Positions 47,701-59,749 of a stretch of DNA of 64,000 bases are shown here, piece by piece. The DNA lies in assembly GCF_003576645.1 (NCBI RefSeq), contig NC_044930.1, positions 9,608,218 through 9,672,217 of the forward strand, read 5' to 3'. Numbering within the stretch: the stretch's first letter is position 1; every line of letters starts with the position of its first letter. This DNA is from Ipomoea triloba. Taxonomy: Eukaryota > Streptophyta > Magnoliopsida > Solanales > Convolvulaceae. The notes beneath the pieces were generated by a model, which saw nothing but the letters and a program-made list of their open reading frames with translations, was not told where the DNA came from and did not search any database. A program made the translations under genes and the position numbers.

Positions 47701-49459
47701 TTCCAAATAAATAAGAAAACTGAACTTCTAATGTAGTCTAATTTTTTTCCCTTCAAAAGATTGAGGAAGCAATAACTCTTTCTATGGCCCAAAAACGAAG
47801 GCCAAGTGCCCTAAAGTCTAGTGCAACAGGTAAGCTTTGATTCCTACTGTAAGAATCATCATTTCTTATATGCATGCAATATACCTAAGAAAGTATTTTG
47901 CTCCAGTCCTTCCTTTTAAGAAAATTAAATAAGTTAAAGTTTTAAGCATTTCCTAAATTAAAGAAACACATCATTTTCTACTAGCTGAAAAATATTTCTT
48001 GAAGGAAGTATTTAATGGTCATGCCTAGTCTCCCTGTGTGTCTCAAGGATTTAATTAAAAAGGACAGTTTTCTTCTGACATTTTACTTTTAGAGGAAATT
48101 GTCCAAATTTTAAATCCAGAAGTTTGGTTTGTTGCTCGTTTGACTTGGTCTTGCTGCAGATGACTTGAAGCTGCCAAATGAAGCTCAGGAATTTGCAGAG
48201 ACATTTCGTAAGTCATCTTCTTTGTTATGAAGGCTATATAGATAAGTGTTTTGGACTCACACTATCAACTTATGACCACAAGTGGCAGTGATTAAGCAGA
48301 AGCAATTTTGTAAGATTGATAGCTTACTTGCATGGCAACCCAATGGCAGTAAATATTGGCCAATGAGTTTATTAGAATATCAAGGATCATTCTCTGATGA
48401 TCTGAATAGATATTTAATATATTCTCTTACCTTGGGGGCTTTACTCCAAAAAAATCATCTTGCATTTTCTTATGCACTTCCATAATAGACAGCCAACTTA
48501 CACAGCAAAAATTCTCACCTTTAACCATTTCTTCAAAAACCAAATTGATTTGTACCCATCAGTGACCTCTTTTAATGTATACATTTAAGAGTGTTTTTCT
48601 AATATTTTATATGATTTCTCATAGAACAAATTCATAAAATGCATAACTTTGCCAGGCTTCTTGATACGCATGTGATTCATGGAAAATTTATAGTCTAATG
48701 ATGTTTACTTGTAATCTAAGAGCATTTGTTTACTACATACAGAGTTAAGCGAAGAGGAGTCGGAGGATGTACACTTTAAACAGGTACAGTGAAAATTCAG
48801 TTGTAGCATTGCTCTCACCATCTAAATTCAGTCATACCTTTTCTGGGTGGTTTTAAATATATCCAATTAAGCATTAGATCCCTTCAAACTACATTACATT
48901 TCTTTGGCTGACTCCACATATGTTACTTGGCCTACTATTGTAGGCTTGGCTGTTGTACTTTTGGAGAAGGGCAAAGAACCATGGATTGGAAGAAGATATT
49001 ACAGAAGAGCGATTGAACTTCTGGATCAACCAAGGTGATCAGCCACTCGACTCACAGGATTCAGTTAACGGTAAAACCCTGAACATATATGAACCAAGCA
49101 TTCCATCTGCAAATTGCATACAAGTCTGCAGTACATATGCTTTACGTAAAATGGTTACCCAGAAATGCATTGCATCTTTGCACATTACTTTACAGCTGAA
49201 CATGAGATGTGATAAATATCTTATTATGGGATATAGTGTGTGCATAGCTCGTAAATTCAATTCAGTATTCTCCTTTCTAGCTAGTTCGCATGAGTTGGTT
49301 GACAATGTAGGGAAATGTTTGTGTTGCTCTCATCTTGCAGTGGAGCGCGGTCTTTTGGAGCTCAGGAAACTGGGGATCGAAGTGCAGTTATGGCAAGCGT
49401 CTCGCAAAGTAATAGATCCTGAGACTACCAGCAAAATGTTGAAGGATAATGACTTTTGA
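42802..49459 (+). CDS. SCD2: SCD2-like coiled-coil protein
   Basis: Seventeen coding exons: 42802-43110, 43299-43972, 44598-44673, 45119-45160, 45284-45346, 45568-45617, 45729-45756, 46479-46559, 46685-46795, 46872-46932, 47074-47187, 47271-47389, 47760-47829, 48160-48207, 48743-48783, 48944-49070, 49341-49459. All phases close, giving 710 residues. The Ser/Pro-rich N-terminal half contains [14 protein letters not shown] and an acidic DDDDEEEDD patch. The middle is coiled coil ([20 protein letters not shown]). The conserved C-terminus has [44 protein letters not shown] and [17 protein letters not shown], which I recall from STOMATAL CYTOKINESIS DEFECTIVE 2. SCD2 acts with the DENN protein SCD1 and exocyst in clathrin-linked trafficking and cytokinesis. 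The start MDRMRHRY was preferred over an upstream TTG, which lies before a predicted leader intron acceptor. Exon 2 carries tandem coding repeats. Confidence 0.9.
43430..43735 (+). repeat. In-frame coding minisatellites in SCD2-like exon 2
   Basis: A 51-bp unit ([17 protein letters not shown]) occurs about three times in near-perfect tandem, followed by two copies of a 63-bp unit ([19 protein letters not shown] plus SP). Lengths are multiples of three, so unit-number changes keep the frame. The repeats lie in the disordered Ser-rich half. Confidence 0.9.
44732..44780. repeat. (ATT)n microsatellite in an SCD2-like intron
   Basis: About 16 ATT units in the intron after exon 3. Confidence 0.95.
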
Positions 49460-49839
49460 GACTAGGTTGAACTTCCCCTTTCCCCTTTCGTTTCTGCAAC
49501 TTATGTGTAATCTTTAGCACATTCATTCATGTGCTGGGTGGTTTATTTATTGAGTCATATAACAGTCCTTTCGTAGCTAGATACATACTGCAACACTTAA
49601 GTTCTCCCTTTCTTTCAGAAATAAATATAATAGGGCAATTTTGTTTTTAAATTTTGTGTTTGAAAGAAGTGTTGCACTATTTATTTGCCCAATTTGAATA
49701 ATTAGTTCAACTGTAGCCATTGTTTATATTTATTTGTAAATTGATGACTATGACTTAAATTAGTCACTTATAGTTTAATACTCTGTACAATATTTAATGC
49801 AAGTATCAGGCAATATCAATTGTTATACCATGGATCAGG

Positions 49840-49975
49840 AGACATGTGTCTGTAGTTAAATATTATGTTTAAGTTAATAAATTATGTGTTTATTACAATT
49901 AACATATTATGTGTATTATGTCATTTTGGACCAAGGTTCACAATGTAAGGTGAATCTTAGTCCATGGTATAATTT
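49840..49975. repeat. MITE-like inverted repeat, CCATGG ends
   Basis: TTGTTATACCATGGATC at the left and TAGTCCATGGTATAATTTG at the right are inverted copies, with GGACCAAGGTTCACAATG inside. Resembles a shorter relative of the element at 62288-62700. Confidence 0.55.
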
Positions 49976-51300
49976 GTCGGTATATACAAGACGCCTTTAA
50001 TGATTAATCCATACTTCTCATTGCCTCCAAAAACAACATTTGGTTCATTGACGGCTTGTATGTTGACCAAATTTGACTTCTCTTCGATCATGTACCTTGA
50101 ACACCCACTATCAATGTACCATATCCCCTTAGAGTTCTGAAATAAAAAATTAATTTGATTAGCTACGTATGCTTTCTTGGGTCCTTCCAATATAGTTAAT
50201 TTCGACATCCATCTCAACCTTTATCTCATTAATCCAAAACTATATGAGATATAGACATTAAAAGTATTGTAATTGTAAGAGATATTTTGAAATTGTTAGG
50301 ACTTTTTAGGTGCATAGATTCTTCTAAATTTGGACGTTCCACTTTGTTACACACCCAGAAAATAGATTGTTGCTTTAACCGATGAAATCTTTCAAACCTG
50401 GACTGAGTTCATAGTTCGCTTACGAGCAACCAACCTTCATATGAAAGATACGACCTTCCAGCCCTTGTCATTGACTTTCTTGAATATCTTTGGGGTTTAG
50501 CAAATGACCTTCCCGATTTACCTTTCGGTGCATTACCCTTATAGTTATGTTTGGCTTTTGTCTCGAGAAGTTACAATTCGGCCTATAGTTCAATTTTCCT
50601 CACATGGTGCCTTGAGAACCTCTAGGTTGAACATTTGGCTTCAGGTTACCTTTCAGTATGTTTTCCACTCTTCAGACCTATTTACCTTTCATTTTAACAT
50701 TCTGAGTGGAAGATTCACCCTTTTGGTTCACTATTAGTCTAGGATTCTTTTCTTGACTTTTAACAAAAATTTCCTTTAAACCTCTATTGCTTGAAAGGCC
50801 AAACTATTTGGTCAAGTTAACATGTGAATGAGAGCTGGAGTCAAAGTCAAGTCCTACTTTTTTTATAGATGATTTTTGCAAATTTACTATTTTCTCCTTA
50901 GTCTTGGATGAATTGGTAAATGTGGCAATCACTTCAAGCAAGTTATGCTCTATAGCTTATCTTGATTTACCGTCCTTCTTTAATTGGATTATCTCAATTT
51001 TAAATTGGCTAAACTTTTAAATCATTTTAAAAATTTTAAGCATTATAACTTTGAAATTTTCTCGCTCTACTAATAATATACTATTTTATTCTTTAAGCTT
51101 GCTCCAGTGCTTTTCACATTCTTAAAATCCTTCATCAGTACTGAATCCATAGGATCAACACATTCATTTTCACTATTAGAATCTAAATTAGAAGTTGAGG
51201 TTGAGTTTACCTCATCCTCCTTGGCCATTAGGTGGAATTCTTGGCTTTCACTCTGCTCCTTAGTGAATAGGAAAATCAATCCTCTCTCATTATTCGATGA
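49950..51300 (-). pseudogene. Ty1/copia gag-protease remnant
   Basis: Minus strand, right to left: a gag-end acidic stretch (51279-51070; ESQEFHLMAKEDEVNSTST), decayed linker, then the protease start (50217-49957) KGIWYIDSGCSRYMIEEKSN, where DSG is the aspartic protease signature. Stops and gaps elsewhere. No integrase or RT follows before the SCD2-like gene, so the 3' part is lost. Confidence 0.75.
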
Positions 51301-51499
51301 TTAACTTTCACTACTCGATCTAGAAGTATCTGAGATCTCTATTGACTTCTTGGTTTCATCAGACACAAGAGCTCTATGTCGCCACTATTTGGATCACTTC
51401 TCAGTTTTATGCCGCTAGACTCTGTTGGAGAACTTCCTGATTCCTCTCAGACCATGTTTGATTGCTCAATTGTTCTTTGATGCTTGCTAACTATTGGAT

Positions 51500-51995
51500 A
51501 TAGACATTCCACATTGATGGATTTAATTAACTCGGGGTGATCCGAATTATTAAACCCAATTATAATAGGAATGCTGCCGAAAGATTATTCGATAGAAAAT
51601 ATAATTAATAAATGTCACGAAGTCAAATCTTGTATTAGTAATAGTGTTGTAGGAAAGATTACAAGGAGTTGTAACGATAGAACATGTGATTAGTTGTCCT
51701 AAACAAGAAAATAATGTGTTCTTTTATACTAAGAAACCTCCTAACCGTCGTGGACTAAGTCTACGCGCAAGGCCAAGGCCGCCTTCGCCGAGGCCACCCA
51801 AGTTGAGGTCGCCCACGCCGAGGTCGCCCAAGTCGAGGTCGCCCGCACGAAGGTAGCCCAAGCCGAGGCCACCCACGCCGAGGTCGCCCAAGTCACCCCC
51901 ATCCAAGGCTGCATAAGGTTGAGGCCACCCTCAGCTCGGGTCGTCTTCTGGGTTACTTTTCGGGTCGGAGCCCATCTCCAACATATCCATCATCA
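51500..51995 (-). repeat. Probable LTR of a Ty3 Tat-type element
   Basis: On the minus strand a purine tract AGTGGGGGAC (52005-51996) is followed by TGATGATGGATATGTTGG, the layout of a polypurine tract and 3' LTR start. A TATA box AGTATAAAAGAAC lies near 51720. The far end is not fixed. A GC-rich 15-bp minisatellite (about 51765-51900, GAGGTCGCCCACGCC-like units) sits between start and TATA. Confidence 0.6.
51765..51900. repeat. GC-rich 15-bp minisatellite
   Basis: About nine imperfect units of GAGGTCGCCCACGCC and GAGGTCGCCCAAGTC. Part of the LTR described above. Its GC content contrasts sharply with the flanks. Confidence 0.85.
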
Positions 51996-52340
51996 GTCCC
52001 CCACTCTCTGAGTTGCGATAAGTCGTCAGAGAAAGAGAGTACTCCTTCTCCGACCTTGACCAACACGGTGATATCCCCTTCTACTTGCCTCATGTTTGCT
52101 CCTTCGCTTCGTGTTTGAGCCTTCTGATTTATGAGTTTACTTTACTCTTTTCGTGCCACCCTAGTCGATGTCCCCTTCTACGAGGCCACCCTAGCCGATG
52201 TCGCCTCCAACATAGGCTACCCTGGTTGATGCCACCTTGAGGGGACTGGGCTCGAGTCTCCTAGTGGCCTCCTCGGGCGTACTTGATTATACTTGGTGAT
52301 CGTTCGCCTTTTTTTTTTGCCCAAGCCCGGGGCTTGGACT

Positions 52341-52946
52341 TAGGGATGGCAATGGGTCGGGTGTGGATCGGGGAGGGCTACATCCATCACCCGACCCACC
52401 TTTCATTTTCTCCACCCACCCCCACCCCCAACCCGCATCGGGTGGACTTTTTTAGAATCCATCCCCACCCCCACCGGGTGCGGGTGCCCACTAGGGTACC
52501 CACCACTTATCAACTTATTATTTTTTCAAAAAATAATATCAAAATTACTTACACATAATTAAACAACAAAATTCATTAGTTATACTAAAACATAAAATAA
52601 TAGAAATATTATAATATAATAACTAAATTGTTAATTTTTAAAAATAAATTTAGTAGTTTAGATATAAAAATAGTAAAAAGTTACCTAAAGTTATTGAAAC
52701 TTTTATAATTAACTATATACTAATACTACTTATTTTACTATTATATATATGTATGCACACATGGTGGGTCGGGTGGGGTGCTAGGCGGGTTTTGTACACA
52801 AATTCCGAATCCAACCCGACCCACCGCGGGTTTACATTTTTAAGACCCACCCCCGACCCATCACCCACTATCACCCAAAAAAACCCAACCCATGCGGGGT
52901 GGATTCGGGTGGATATCCGCGGGGCGGATTGAAATTGCCATCCCTA
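52341..52946. mobile_element. hAT-type element (606 bp, TSD CTTGGACT)
   Basis: Terminal repeats TAGGGATGGCAATGGG and TTGAAATTGCCATCCCTA are inverted. CTTGGACT flanks it at 52333-52340 and 52947-52954. Subterminal GGGTCGGGT/ACCCGACCC and CCCCACC-rich blocks occur at both ends, an AT-rich core between. Non-autonomous. It is nested in the Tat-type remnant. Confidence 0.9.
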
Positions 52947-53040
52947 CTTGGACTCTACTTAGAGGTCGAACCTCCTACCATGGACTAGATTTTGCTTTTT
53001 TTTTTTTTTTTTGCATGTAGTTGTTTGGCCAAAGGTACTC

Positions 53041-53390
53041 TCAGTCAAAAAACTCTTCCGTTGAGTGGCTAATGAGGTCGGACCTCTTGCCCCTTAGGGT
53101 GATAGCCCTTCGATCCGTGTCCTTAGACATTATGCCGCTAGGCTCTTTCGTCGGGGTAGTATGTGAGGTCGAACCTCGTGCCCCCTTAGGGTACGATAGC
53201 CCTTGGACCCTAGTCTTTAGACATCGAGCCGTTAGGCTCTTCCATCGAGGTTGGTACACGAGGTCGGGCCTCGTGCTCCCATAGGGTACGATAACCCTTC
53301 AACCCGGGTCCTTAGACCTCAAGCCGTTAGGCTCTTCCGTCGGGGTTGATACGCGAGGTCAGACCTCGTGCCCCCTTAGGGATTGGAGAG
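53041..53390 (-). repeat. About 110-bp tandem repeat, three copies
   Basis: GAGGTCGGACCTCTTGCCCC, then the block with TTAGACATTATGCCGCTAGG recur about three times with 10-20% differences (starts near 53074, 53165, 53257, 53357). Each unit contains the palindromic GAGGTCGGACCTC-like word. It lies between the integrase remnant and the polypurine tract, the hypervariable 3' region of Tat elements. Confidence 0.8.
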
Positions 53391-54350
53391 GTCGGGTAAG
53401 TACCCCCCTTCCCCCCTAAAAGTAGTGAAAATGAGTCCATAGCGATTTTTTACTACTTTTATAAGGGTTAAGGGGACGGACCACCTTACAAGAATGGGAT
53501 TATTGAAAATATCTGAGCAAGTGATCGGAGTTCCATTATTATTGTCGGGACAGACCATGGCTGCTACCACGTACGGGTTTTCCCACCTCTCGGCAAACTT
53601 GCCTCCCTCCTAGGACTGGCTTGCCTCACGTTTCTGTAAGATGTAGTTGCCGACCTGGAAGTAGCGGGGTCAGACACGCTTGTCGTGGTAGACCTTGGCC
53701 TGTCGTTGGCAATTCTCAGCATGTATCGCCACTACTTCTCTCCTCTTGTCAATGAGGTAGAGGTCAGTCTGATGGTTGTCCTCGTTATGGTCTGGGTCGT
53801 ACTCTTCTGCCCGGTGGGAAGGTATGGCTACCTATGTGGGAGCTCGGGCTTCAAAACCATAGGATAAGGAATACGGGGTCTCCCCGATGGCCTTCCTCGG
53901 AGTGGTGCGGTAAGTCCACCCCACCCCACCTTGAGAACAGGATGACCGAGCTGATCGGGGTGTAGCTAGTGGCTAGCCAGCCCAGGTCGACTCGAAACTG
54001 TTAACAGGTTGAGCAACTCCTTGAATAGTCAGCGCATTCCTAGACCATGACGGGCCAGAAATAACATTGTATGATTGCCCTCCTAGCATGGTGTAGGCCC
54101 CTTGATGGGTTGAGCAAGTGCCCTCGTGGATCTCCTCTATGACGGACCTTGCCTCGTCGGGGTACAAGTAGGGCAAGCAGCGCAGTAGGGTGTCGTTGTA
54201 GGACCTCTTGTAGAGTATGTCCCCGAGGAGCAGGTAGGTTGGAGCTCTCCTCTTCATGAGCTCGGCTTCCACCCCATTCGAGGGTAGGACACTCTTCTTC
54301 TTGTATTCTTTGAGGTAGTCTAGCTAGTAGGTAGGTCGTGCTTAACCAAG
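53376..54350 (-). pseudogene. Ty3 Tat-type integrase remnant
   Basis: Minus strand, right to left: zinc-finger region of integrase YLLLGDILYKRSYNDTLLRC and EIHEGTCSTHQGAY (54272-53973), then a gap where the catalytic core should be, then the C-terminal part VAIHAENCQRQAKVYHDKRV, PRYFQVGNYILQKR, GGKFAERWENPYVVAAMV (about 53760-53530). I recall this order from Tat/Athila-type polyproteins. Stops present; the DDE core is deleted. Confidence 0.75.
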
Positions 54351-56368
54351 AAGGACCGGGTAGGCTTCTAGACTTGACTTCTTATAGAGTGTATCATCGA
54401 GGAACAAGTAGGTTCTCCTCACCTGCTTCGGGTAGGCCTCTAGACTTCCTTTTTATAGAGTGTATCACTGAGGAACAGGTAGGTTCTCCTCACTTGCTTG
54501 GCATCGACCTTGTCAAGGGGCAGGCTGCCCATAATAGATTCTTCCGTTAGGTACTGAGCGGGGGCGTCCCCCCTGTACTACCATTAGGGAAAGCCAAGGT
54601 CAGGGTCGGCCGCGACCATAAGGAACCGGAAGTCGTGTTGATCTCTAACCATAGTTGATATCTTGTTGTGTTGCCTCTTGAATGGTAGATCTGCAGAGTG
54701 TTAACCGTTTTGTCCACACTTGACTTTTTCTGAGTAGTATGTGTACTGGTATTTTCTAAGTAGTATACGTATCATAACTTTAGGTGTTATATATTGTCTG
54801 TCCTACATTCCAACAATACAGGTTTTATATAGGCATAGTGGTGGAATATAGACTAAACCTAAATGTATGTCCAATCCAACCAATTACTTAATGTGCCTAA
54901 TCCACTTGCACCACATAATTAAGGCCTACAATATATAATATATATTGTATGGGAAAAGTCTTACACCTCACTCAAAGGCCACAAAATTATGGGAAAACAG
55001 TCAAATAAGCTCTCGAACTTTACCTAAGAAGTCAATTAGGTCCCTAAACTTTTTAAAGTAACAATTAAACGCATCAACATTGTATTTTGGTGCAATGAAG
55101 TCCAAAAATCGGTTAGTGACTTGCTATCACATGTCACTAGGATTACTGTCAAAATTTCAGCCAACTCCGACGATATTTTCGGCAATAAAGTCACCGGTGA
55201 CCGTAGAACGGTCGCTAGTGAATCAACGTTGGAAAAGACCATATATAAATAATGTACTCTTAATATATTAAAAGCACTTTTAGTGAATCAATAAAATTAT
55301 CCTTGGGTTGCCTTCTCTCAGGTGGTCACCTTTTCAGACTTTATGTATATAAATAATTTACTTTTAGTATATTAAAAATATATTTTTTATTTATAGTTTA
55401 CACAAATGTGTGGACCATAAAATAATGATTGATAATTTTGCCCTCACACAAAGGCCAACAAAGTCTCTTCCTATAATCTCCCAAACGTTGGGATAGAACT
55501 CTGGGAAAAAAATCGTCAATCCCCAGAATTATATAGAAAGAGTTGTTCCTGGAAGCATACGGTCCAATTATATTGATGTTTATTATATTAGCTGCCTTAG
55601 CTTGTAACGTCATTTCTTACGATACATAAAGATAAGGTTGCAATTCAATCTAATTGCTCTTATTTTATTTTATTTATATGAATTTGACTTCAATCATTTC
55701 TACTTCACTAATTTTCCATCCATATAGTTCATATACACACAATAAATTAAATTATAAAACATAAAACAAATTAAAATAATTTCTTGACTCTGTCAAAGTC
55801 CTCCACACCCTCCGTCAAATAAAATTAGTCAAATATATCCTCAAAGTTGTCACTTAAAAGCAATCCTAAATCTGATCACAATAATACTTAAACTATATAT
55901 TATTAGAACACAATGTATAATACTTAGAAAAGTATTAGCACTATGAGAATTTTAAGAGCAGTTGATGTTGAAAAACTAAGAATTTTAGAAAGTGTAAAAG
56001 AAATTCGACAACAAGTACATATATAATGAATCTATAATTAATTAAACATTTAACATGACATTTATATGAAATTCAAATTCAGATTGTTACATCTTCAACA
56101 TTAATATTTAACCTGCCTATCTTATGATTACATAATTAATTCTCAAATAAATTACAGCTAATCTGAATAATTGTTTAAATTGACGCGAATTAATTCACTA
56201 CAGTTTAATTATAATATAATAATTTGCATTTAAACACATGAATTATTTAATAAAGCTTATCAAACAATATCTTTTTTATTAATAATCCAATCTAATAAAC
56301 CGAAAGATTATTGCAGCTTGAGTATGAAATACTACTCATGTACCACACATATACTTTCAATTCAATAC
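54351..56368. other. Intergenic with repeat fragments
   Basis: 54351-54560 has two copies of a roughly 100-bp segment (AGAGTGTATCATCGAGGAAC and AGAGTGTATCACTGAGGAAC). 54990-55210 looks MITE-derived (TCAATTAGGTCCCTAAACTT). The rest is AT-rich with no frame I can assign. Confidence 0.45.
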
Positions 56369-58588
56369 TGTTGGTTCCGTGACCCCGGGTAGTCATTCGG
56401 CGAGCCAACACAATCGATTGAATCCGTGATAGATAAACAATGAAAAGGAAAAAATAAAGAAAGACACAATAATTTGCTAGAAAATCATTATTTTATTATT
56501 GATAGATTTTTTGTAACGTATCTTTTGCTATCCTCCCCCATATCTCACGTTTTTCTCATCTTCTTTTAGCATAAGATAGAGTTAGGCACATGATAGAAGA
56601 AAACTGATATGCTTCTGGCACTTATGGGTAACTAATGCTATATTTAATTAATTGGATTAAAGACTCTAATTATGGGATTAAACGCTCTAATTAATGGGAA
56701 ATAATGGGTAATAAAGGGGTAATAAATGCACAATAATTGTGTAATAAATTGCCGGTTATTGAAGGATAGTTAAGGAGCTAACTGGTCACATCTCGAGTGC
56801 TGATTGCCGAGTTCGAGGCCCGACTTCCTATTAGGTGATACCGACAGAGTACTCATGTTGGGTATCTATCATAAGTCCCTTACTTTTCTGTGTCTCGCGA
56901 AGCATGGCGCAGAAAAATACATTGTCACGTCCCAAAATCAACTTCCGAATCAAAATTTGGCGACTTCTTTTACAGGCTCTAGCCAACTAAACCGACTACC
57001 ACCTTATGAATTTTGCACACTTCTTTTACAAGGAGGTACGGTTGACCGAGTGCCGACTCCTCTTTTAGGACTCCGACCACCACCTTATGACTTCGTATTT
57101 TCCTTACTCCTTTTTCAAAGAGGCATGGTTGACCGAGTGACGACTCCTCTTTCAGGACTCCGGCCAACCAAACTGACCACTACTTTATGACTTCACATTT
57201 TTCATACTCCTTTTTCATGGAGGCACAGTTGGCCGAGTGTCGACTCCTTTTCTAGGACTCCTACCAACCAAATCGACCACTACCTTATGACTTCGTATTT
57301 TCCATACTCCTTTTTCAAGAAAGCACGGTTGACCGAGCGGCGACTCCTTTTACAGGACTCCAGCCAACTAAACCGACCACCACCTTATGATTTTGCATTT
57401 TTCAAGGAGGCACGGTTGACCGGGTGGCGACTCCTTTTACAGGACTCTGGCCAACCAAACTGACCACCACCTTATGACTTTGCATTTTTGATACTCCTTT
57501 TTCAAGGAGGCACGGTTGACCGAGTGCCGACTCCTTTCCCAGGACTCCGGCCAACCAAACCGATCACCACCTTATGACTTCGTATTTTCCATACTCCTTT
57601 TTTCAAGGAGGCACGGTTGACCAAGTGTCGACTCCTTTTCTATCGACAGCTTCCAACAGACCGTATTCCTATGATCGACTATTCCCTTAGCTATGACAAG
57701 TCGACCCCGATTCTCACCCATTTTTCAGGGCAATTCTCATCCATTTTTCAGGGCGGTTCGCGATCCATCCCGACCCACCATATTCCTATGACCAACTCCT
57801 TGACATGTTCGGTGAAGTCCCTCAGTCTAGCTTATAATATTCTATTGATTTGCTAATCCACAAACCAGCCAATTAGTCTACGATGATACCGTTAGGTGTG
57901 TACATAATTTGGTGAGTGCTTCCCTTGTTGGCCACCCTTGCATCCTCTTGCCTTGGATATAGTATTTACATGCTTGTCGCAGAAGAGTACACGGGAGACA
58001 TCCCTTGTTTGAATATCAACATCATAAAAGTGATACAGGCACTCAATGTGCAGTCTTCATTGCTTGATTCTCTCATAGCAGTGGTAGGAGTACACGCCCA
58101 TTTTGTATCCCCACAGACGACGTTAGTGTTGGTTTCGTGAATCTTGGGTAGTCATTCTGCGGGCCAACACAACCAATTGAATTCGTGATAGATAAACAAT
58201 GAAAAGGAAAATACAAAGAAAGACATAATAATCTGCTAGAAAATCACTATTTTATTATTGATAAAGTTTTTGTAATGTTTCTTTTGTTATCCCCCCTCTC
58301 CCGGGCACATAATAGAAGAAAACTTATATGCTCCTGGCACTTATGGGTAACTAATGCTATATTTAATGGGATTAAAGACTCTAATTATGGGATTACAGGC
58401 TCTAATAATTAATGGGAAATAATGGGTAATAAAGGGGTAATAAATGCACAATAAATGTGTAATAAATTGCAGGTTATGGAAAGATAGTTGAGAAGCCGAC
58501 ATGTCACATCTCGAGTAGCAACTGTCAAGTTCGAGGCCCGACTACCTATTAGGTGGTACCGACCGGGTACTCATATTGGTATCTATCA
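56369..58588 (-). mobile_element. Coding-free LTR element with TSD AATAC
   Basis: LTRs 56369-56871 and 58127-58588 share TGTTGGTTCCGTGA at one end and GGTATCTATCA at the other. AATAC flanks the element (56364-56368, 58589-58593). On the minus strand the 58127 LTR is followed by CTAACGTCGTCTGTGGGGA, like the PBS zone of many plant Ty3 elements, and GGGACTTA precedes the other LTR as a polypurine tract. A TATA-like GCATATAAGTTTTC lies in the LTR. The 1255-bp interior encodes nothing and is largely tandem repeat. This is a large-retrotransposon-derivative type element. Confidence 0.88.
56970..57650. repeat. 87/100-bp tandem repeat inside the LTR element
   Basis: GGCACGGTTGACCGAGTG recurs at about 57035, 57122, 57221, 57321, 57408, 57508 and 57608. 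Spacings are 87, 99, 100, 87, 100, 100. The difference comes from presence or absence of a 13-bp piece (CCATACTCCTTTT). Each unit also has GGACTCCGGCCAACCAAAC and CACCACCTTATGACTTC. Confidence 0.9.
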
Positions 58589-58699
58589 AATACTCTGATC
58601 TATATAGGTTTATCTCTTTTTTAAAGTGTTATTATTTTCTAAGTGTGTGTAAGATCAAGTGTGAATTAAACTCTGTGAATGTGCTAATAATGTATTTTT

Positions 58700-58790
58700 A
58701 TCTGAGACGGGTGAGATCTTTGATTAATAAGGTCAAAGATTCAACCCGTCTCACGGATTGAGATCCGTGAGATGGTCTCACACAAGTGTT
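58700..58790. repeat. MITE-like GTCTCAC inverted repeat
   Basis: CTGAGACGGGTGAGATC and TTCAACCCGTCTCACGGATT are inverted, followed by GATGGTCTCACACAAGTGTT. A related truncated copy is at 60335-60388 just after the copia element. Confidence 0.6.
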
Positions 58791-59074
58791 ATCATTGATT
58801 GCAAAATGATATATCAAACAGTGTCGAATATGGTTAATTTTATTTTTTCTTTCTTTTAAGTTTTAATTAATATTGCTTTAATCTTATGTAGCAATTATTA
58901 ATTCGACTCTATTAGGACTCTCTGAGTTAGAGTCACGTTAGGACTAGCTATCCTACTCTACCTGAGACTCCCCTTGTATATATATCTCCTATTCCTCATC
59001 ATTGTAATTGTTCAATTGAATCAATACAATATTCAGTTCTCATCTGGTATCAGCTAGCCTAGGTTTATTTTCCA

Positions 59075-59701
59075 ATGGCTGACGGCTCTGTTAATTCTTC
59101 CGAACGGACCGTTTCTGATGCAGCTATTTCTTCTGCGGTTTCTTCAGCAGCCGCTTCTCTGTCTGCTGCGCATCACTATGTTAGCATTAAGCTAACGAAC
59201 AAGAATTTCTTGTTTTGGAGGACGCAGGTTATTCCGTTTCTTCGTGGGCACGACCTCATGGGTTTCGTTGATGGCACGAACTCTTGCCCTAATCGTTTTC
59301 TTCCCGTTTCTGAAGGCTCCTCCGCTGCTGCTGCTCTACTCAACCCGCTGCATGCTCCATGGGTGCGCCAAGATCAGGCGGTCCTTGGCATGTTAATCTC
59401 TTCACTTTCGTCGGAAGTTATGTACCTCGCAATTGGTTGCACTACGTCGCGTGACCTCTGGTTGGCGCTTGAGCAGGCTCTCGCTTCTTCCAGTCAAGCT
59501 CGGATTATGCATATTCTTGGACAGCTGCAAACAATACGCCAAGGTGATACCTCCGCCGTCGACTACATTGCTCGTGCGCAAGTTATGGTGGAAGATCTAG
59601 CTCTTGTTGGCCGTGCGGTTCCTTTGGAGAATCAGAATATGTATATTTTCAGAGGTTTACGTCCAGAATATCACTCTGTCGTAGCCTCTTGGCTCGCATG
59701 A
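59075..59701 (+). CDS. Copia-type Gag polyprotein, truncated
   Basis: An open 208-residue frame from MADGSVNSSE to VVASWLA. It has the copia gag core: a leading Ala/Ser-rich segment, KLTNKNFLFWRTQVIPFLRG, DLWLALEQALASSSQ, LGQLQTIRQGD and EYHSVVASW. It packages element RNA in virus-like particles in active copia elements. It lacks the C-terminal zinc knuckle and ends where the deletion joins it to RNase H sequence, where the frame shifts and stops. GC-rich codon use contrasts with the flanks. Confidence 0.85.
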   Translation: MADGSVNSSERTVSDAAISSAVSSAAASLSAAHHYVSIKLTNKNFLFWRTQVIPFLRGHDLMGFVDGTNSCPNRFLPVSEGSSAAAALLNPLHAPWVRQDQAVLGMLISSLSSEVMYLAIGCTTSRDLWLALEQALASSSQARIMHILGQLQTIRQGDTSAVDYIARAQVMVEDLALVGRAVPLENQNMYIFRGLRPEYHSVVASWLA

Positions 59702-59749
59702 GTTCGCTACCGGTGATAGCTATGGCAGTGTTCCAGCCCCTGGTCCTGA

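Noticed and set aside
55398..55613. 71-residue minus-strand frame
   Set aside because: No recognisable motif; flanking sequence is repeat-derived and AT-rich.
56804..57190. 128-residue frame in the LTR element
   Set aside because: It spans the LTR end and tandem repeats, and the apparent Arg-Pro repeats come from the DNA repeat unit, not from a protein family.
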